Shown: positions 12,171-14,231 of the stretch, piece by piece
Numbering within the stretch: the stretch's first letter is position 1
How the letters are laid out: each line of letters starts with the position of its first letter
Origin: an uncultured Coriobacteriaceae bacterium
Lineage (GTDB): Bacteria; Actinomycetota; Coriobacteriia; Coriobacteriales; Atopobiaceae
Direction of reading: 5' to 3'
Assembly (NCBI GenBank): GCA_900549525.1
Contig: UWSJ01000047.1
Span: 1-14,231, forward strand
Length of the DNA: 14,231 bases
Notes under the pieces: model-generated
Told to the model about the DNA's origin: nothing
Database searches by the model: none
The model's input: the letters and a program-made list of their open reading frames with translations, nothing else
Made by a program: the position numbers and the translations under genes

Positions 12171-13652
12171 ATGGCCACGAGCGTGTATGACCCGGATTAC
12201 GTACCAAGGAGCGGAGACGGGCAGGAGGGTCGCCGTACGCTCATCCTCGTGAACGTCCTCATCATGACGCTTATGGTCTGCGTGGACATGAGCATCGTGG
12301 GCGTGGCTCTGCCCGTCATGGCGCGTGAGCTGGGCGTGGGCATGGGCGACGTGCAGTGGGTCAACACCGCCTACCTGCTGGTTTCGTGCGCGGGCATCCT
12401 CATCGGTGGCAGGTTGGGCGACATCTACGGCAAGGTGCGCGTCTTCATGACCGGCGTGGCGCTGTTCACCGTGGGGTCGCTCATGTGTGGGGTGGTGCCG
12501 TCACTGGCGCTCTGCATCGCCGGCCGCGCCATCCAGGGCCTGGGCGCCGCCTGCGCGTTCTCCAACAACCAGGGCATCATCACCGAGACGTTCCCCGCCA
12601 ACGAGCGCGGTCACGCACTCGGTTGGATCGCCACGGCCGCCAGCATCGGCTCGCTCATAGGCCCTACGCTCGGCGGCTTCATCCTTACGGTGACGTCGTG
12701 GGGCGGCATCTTCCTCGTGAACCTGCCGTTTGGCATCGTGCTGTTCACGATGGGCCTCAGGATTCTCCCCAACCACAAGCCCGCGCACCCCGGCAAGCTC
12801 GACAAGCCCGGCAGCGTCCTGCTGTTTTGCTCGCTCATGCTCGTGGTGAGCGCCGTGACCGAGCTCCAGCAGAGCTCCGGCCCGCTTGTGTGGGCGCAGC
12901 TCGTGGCGGGTCTCGTGCTGCTCGTGGCGTTTGTGGCCGTCGAGCGACGCTCGGCCGATCCGGTGTTTCCCCTCGGCATCCTTCGCAACAAGACGCTGTT
13001 GCTTAACATGTTCACGATGTTTGCGCTGTTCTTCGTCATTGGCGGACAGTCGATGGTGCTGCCGTTCTACTTCCAGGACGCGCGTGGCCTGTCAGCGGGC
13101 GTGGCGGGCCTCTACATGACCGTGATCCCCATCATGACTGGCGTGGTGGGGCCCGTGGCCGGCGCCCTGAGCGACCGAATTGGCTGCTATTGGCCCACGT
13201 GCCTGGGGCTATTGCTCGCAAGTGTGGGCGAGGTGGGCGTCGCCATCTGGGGCGCCGGCACGCCGATGGCGCAGGTCATCATCACGCTTGTGGTCTACGG
13301 CCTGGGGAGCGGCATGTTCAACGCGCCCAACAACTCGCTCATCATGGGTTCGGCCCGTCGCGAGGACCTTGGCGTGGTGGGCGGATTCGCGGCCTTCGCG
13401 CGTACCTTTGGCCAGACGGCGGGGCTCACCGTGGCCACGTCGGTGCTCTACGGCTCCATGAGCGCGATGGTGGGCTACCCGGTGACGGACTACGTGGACG
13501 GCAGGCCGGACGTGTTCCTCAACGCGATGACCTTCGTGTTTTTGACGCTGGCCGCCGTGGTGTTCCTCGGGTTTGTGTGTACGGTGGTGCGTTTTGTGGC
13601 CGTTCGCCGCAGCGAGCGCGAGGGCGAGGCACGGCTGGAGTCGGGCGAGTAG
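12171..13652 (+). CDS. MFS drug/proton antiporter, DHA2 (14-helix, EmrB/QacA) family
   Basis: This 493-residue polytopic protein has about 14 hydrophobic helices. Helix 1 carries VDMSIVGVALPVMA, the D-x-T-I-V-x-V-A-L-P signature of the DHA2 family; WVNTAYLL (63-70) and motif A, GGRLGDIYGKVR (79-90), follow; motif C appears as GPTLGGF in helix 5. Such proteins export lipophilic drugs, dyes, bile acids or similar compounds using the proton gradient. The substrate cannot be predicted, and no adjacent TetR or MarR regulator is present. The ATG at 12171 is chosen because GGAGGAA (12160-12166) precedes it and the upstream in-frame region is Arg/Pro-rich and not conserved in appearance. A long hydrophilic N-terminus (residues 1-22) is normal. 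The gene is divergent from lemA across 137 bp. Confidence 0.9.
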   Translation: MATSVYDPDYVPRSGDGQEGRRTLILVNVLIMTLMVCVDMSIVGVALPVMARELGVGMGDVQWVNTAYLLVSCAGILIGGRLGDIYGKVRVFMTGVALFTVGSLMCGVVPSLALCIAGRAIQGLGAACAFSNNQGIITETFPANERGHALGWIATAASIGSLIGPTLGGFILTVTSWGGIFLVNLPFGIVLFTMGLRILPNHKPAHPGKLDKPGSVLLFCSLMLVVSAVTELQQSSGPLVWAQLVAGLVLLVAFVAVERRSADPVFPLGILRNKTLLLNMFTMFALFFVIGGQSMVLPFYFQDARGLSAGVAGLYMTVIPIMTGVVGPVAGALSDRIGCYWPTCLGLLLASVGEVGVAIWGAGTPMAQVIITLVVYGLGSGMFNAPNNSLIMGSARREDLGVVGGFAAFARTFGQTAGLTVATSVLYGSMSAMVGYPVTDYVDGRPDVFLNAMTFVFLTLAAVVFLGFVCTVVRFVAVRRSEREGEARLESGE

Positions 13653-13726
13653 GGCTCGCTGTGTTTTGGGGTGGGGGACGTACTGCTGTGCCACCACCCT
13701 GCTGCGGTGCCATCCCGTCATCTCGC
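13653..13726. other. Downstream flank of the MFS gene
   Basis: The only structure seen is a weak 6-bp stem, GGGTGG (13669-13674) with CCACCC (13694-13699), without a T-run. No gene is recognised anywhere in 13653-14139; that gap is filled by the repeats listed below and the tRNA terminator. Confidence 0.4.
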
Positions 13727-13753
13727 TGCCCCGGATGCCGCCGAATGTACGAT
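13727..13753 (+). repeat. 27-bp intergenic repeat, copy A
   Basis: This copy matches the consensus exactly: TGCCCCGGAT, three variable bases (GCC), then GCCGAATGTACGAT. It is one of four copies within 274 bp between the MFS gene and the tRNA-Ser gene. Confidence 0.8.
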
Positions 13754-13798
13754 TTGCTGCTTGGACGCGGGGTGCGTGCCGCTGTGGTGCCGCCTCGA

Positions 13799-13825
13799 TG
13801 ACCCGGATGCTGGCGAATGTACGAT
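13799..13825 (+). repeat. 27-bp intergenic repeat, copy B
   Basis: Same orientation as copy A and starting 72 bp after it. It has two differences from the consensus: A for C at the third base and G for C in the second block. Confidence 0.78.
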
Positions 13826-13912
13826 TCGCCGTCCGCGTGCTGCCGACCGTCGCGGTGTTTCTCGGCAAACGCCGGGATGTGCGGGTGCAGAGGCGACCCT
13901 GCTGAAGTGGTG

Positions 13913-13939
13913 GTCGTACATTCGGCGCGATGTGGGGCA
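13913..13939 (-). repeat. 27-bp intergenic repeat, copy C (inverted)
   Basis: On the minus strand this reads TGCCCCACAT, CGC, then GCCGAATGTACGA followed by C instead of T. It has three mismatches to the consensus and is inverted relative to copies A and B. Confidence 0.75.
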
Positions 13940-13973
13940 GCGGGAGGCCGTTTTCCTGTCACGGCGCACCTGC

Positions 13974-14000
13974 ATCGTACATTCGGCACAATCCGGGGCA
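13974..14000 (-). repeat. 27-bp intergenic repeat, copy D (inverted)
   Basis: On the minus strand this matches both consensus blocks exactly, with TGT as the variable triplet. Together with copy A it forms an outer inverted pair; copies B and C form an inner pair. Confidence 0.8.
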
Positions 14001-14035
14001 CCCGCCGCCTACGCCCGCCTGCGAGCAGCGTGTCC

Positions 14036-14062
14036 GTGCGAGAAGTGCGAGAAGTGCGAGAG
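14036..14062. repeat. Three tandem 9-bp units
   Basis: GTGCGAGAA occurs twice in a row followed by GTGCGAGAG. The unit is a multiple of three, but no gene is recognised here. Copy number may vary between strains by slippage. Confidence 0.7.
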
Positions 14063-14091
14063 ACGCAGCCGCCGCCCCCACCCCCGCACAC

Positions 14092-14130
14092 AAAAAGCGC
14101 CCCGCGGCCAGCCCATCGGCCACGGGGCGC
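14092..14130 (-). terminator. Rho-independent terminator of tRNA-Ser
   Basis: On the minus strand a 13-bp stem (14130-14118 with 14109-14097; arm GCGCCCCGTGGCC, one G-U pair) has an 8-base loop and runs directly into TTTTTGTG. It lies ten bases after the tRNA 3' end and is the clearest intrinsic terminator in the window. Confidence 0.88.
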
Positions 14131-14139
14131 CGTGCATTC

Positions 14140-14230
14140 TGGCGGAGGAGGAGAGATTCGAACTCTCGAGACGGACGAGCCGCCCAACGGTTTTCAAGAC
14201 CGCCGCATTCAACCGCTCTGCCACTCCTCC
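14140..14230 (-). tRNA. tRNA-Ser (anticodon UGA)
   Basis: The minus strand gives a complete class II tRNA of 91 bases including an encoded CCA. The acceptor stem GGAGGAG pairs with CTCCTCC, the discriminator is G, and the D-arm reads GCAGAGCGGTTGAATGC. The anticodon stem is GGCGGT/ACCGCC with loop CTTGAAA, giving anticodon TGA for UCA-type serine codons. A long variable arm with GGGCGG/CCGTC pairing and a TTCGAAT T-loop complete it. The long variable arm and anticodon together identify serine. The 5' end lies one base from the right edge of the window, so its promoter is not visible. Confidence 0.95.
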
Positions 14231-14231
14231 G

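Noticed and set aside
11341..12252. 303-codon plus-strand frame across lemA
   Set aside because: It is antisense to a secure LemA protein and its Val/Leu/Glu-rich product has no known domain.
13727..14000. The four 27-bp repeats as a CRISPR array
   Set aside because: Copies are in opposing orientations with unequal spacers (about 45, 87 and 34 bp), and no cas genes are present.
13519..14187. 222-codon minus-strand frame containing repeated SYIR-HPG peptides
   Set aside because: The peptide repeats come from the 27-bp DNA repeats, and the frame overlaps the tRNA, its terminator and the MFS gene end.
13653..14231. tRNA-Ser as an integration site for a mobile element
   Set aside because: There is no integrase, no excision gene and no visible duplicate of the tRNA 3' end in the window.

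Overview
The window reads as part of a GC-rich, PTS-rich actinobacterial chromosome, most likely a Coriobacteriia gut anaerobe (Olsenella, Collinsella or Eggerthella type). This is inferred from codon use, from a mannose-family PTS operon in a high-GC background, and from a divergent NRAMP protein resembling the Mg2+-transporting clade first characterised in Eggerthella lenta. There are 15 protein genes (one cut by the left edge) and one tRNA. No IS element, phage gene or CRISPR array was seen.

Left part (1-4189). A cation-transport pair runs rightward: an MgtE-like protein (N-domain, two CBS domains, divergent five-helix membrane domain), then 11 bp later an NRAMP-family carrier with altered metal-site motifs. 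Converging on it from the minus strand are a deoxyribose-phosphate aldolase paralogue (deoC-1) and an RmlD-like short-chain dehydrogenase/reductase.

Middle part (4190-9780). This stretch is visibly poorer in GC and forms one catabolic unit: mannose-family PTS EIIA, EIIB, EIIC and EIID, a class I mannose-6-phosphate isomerase-like enzyme, and a ribulose-phosphate/allulose-6-phosphate epimerase-like enzyme. A strong terminator follows, then a GntR/UTRA regulator. The logic is uptake and phosphorylation of a hexose, aldose-ketose isomerisation, and C3 epimerisation to fructose-6-phosphate. The extra epimerase suggests a rarer sugar than mannose. A 9-bp word is shared by the regulator's upstream region and the PTS upstream region, which suggests a common operator.

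Right part (9781-14231). GC returns to a high level. A 481-bp gap holds a large imperfect stem-loop upstream of a stand-alone ascorbate-type EIIB. A terminator-like attenuator separates this gene from a second, canonical deoC. After a long hairpin come a convergent lemA and, divergent from lemA, a 14-helix DHA2-type MFS exporter. The last gap (13653-14139) carries four copies of a 27-bp repeat, two direct and two inverted in nested order, a 9-bp triplet repeat, and the terminator of a complete minus-strand tRNA-Ser(UGA).

The points most worth a second look are the MgtE-like/NRAMP-like pair, the rare-hexose PTS pathway with matching acidic tails on EIIA and EIIC, the leader and attenuator around the orphan EIIB and deoC-2, and the four-copy nested repeat.
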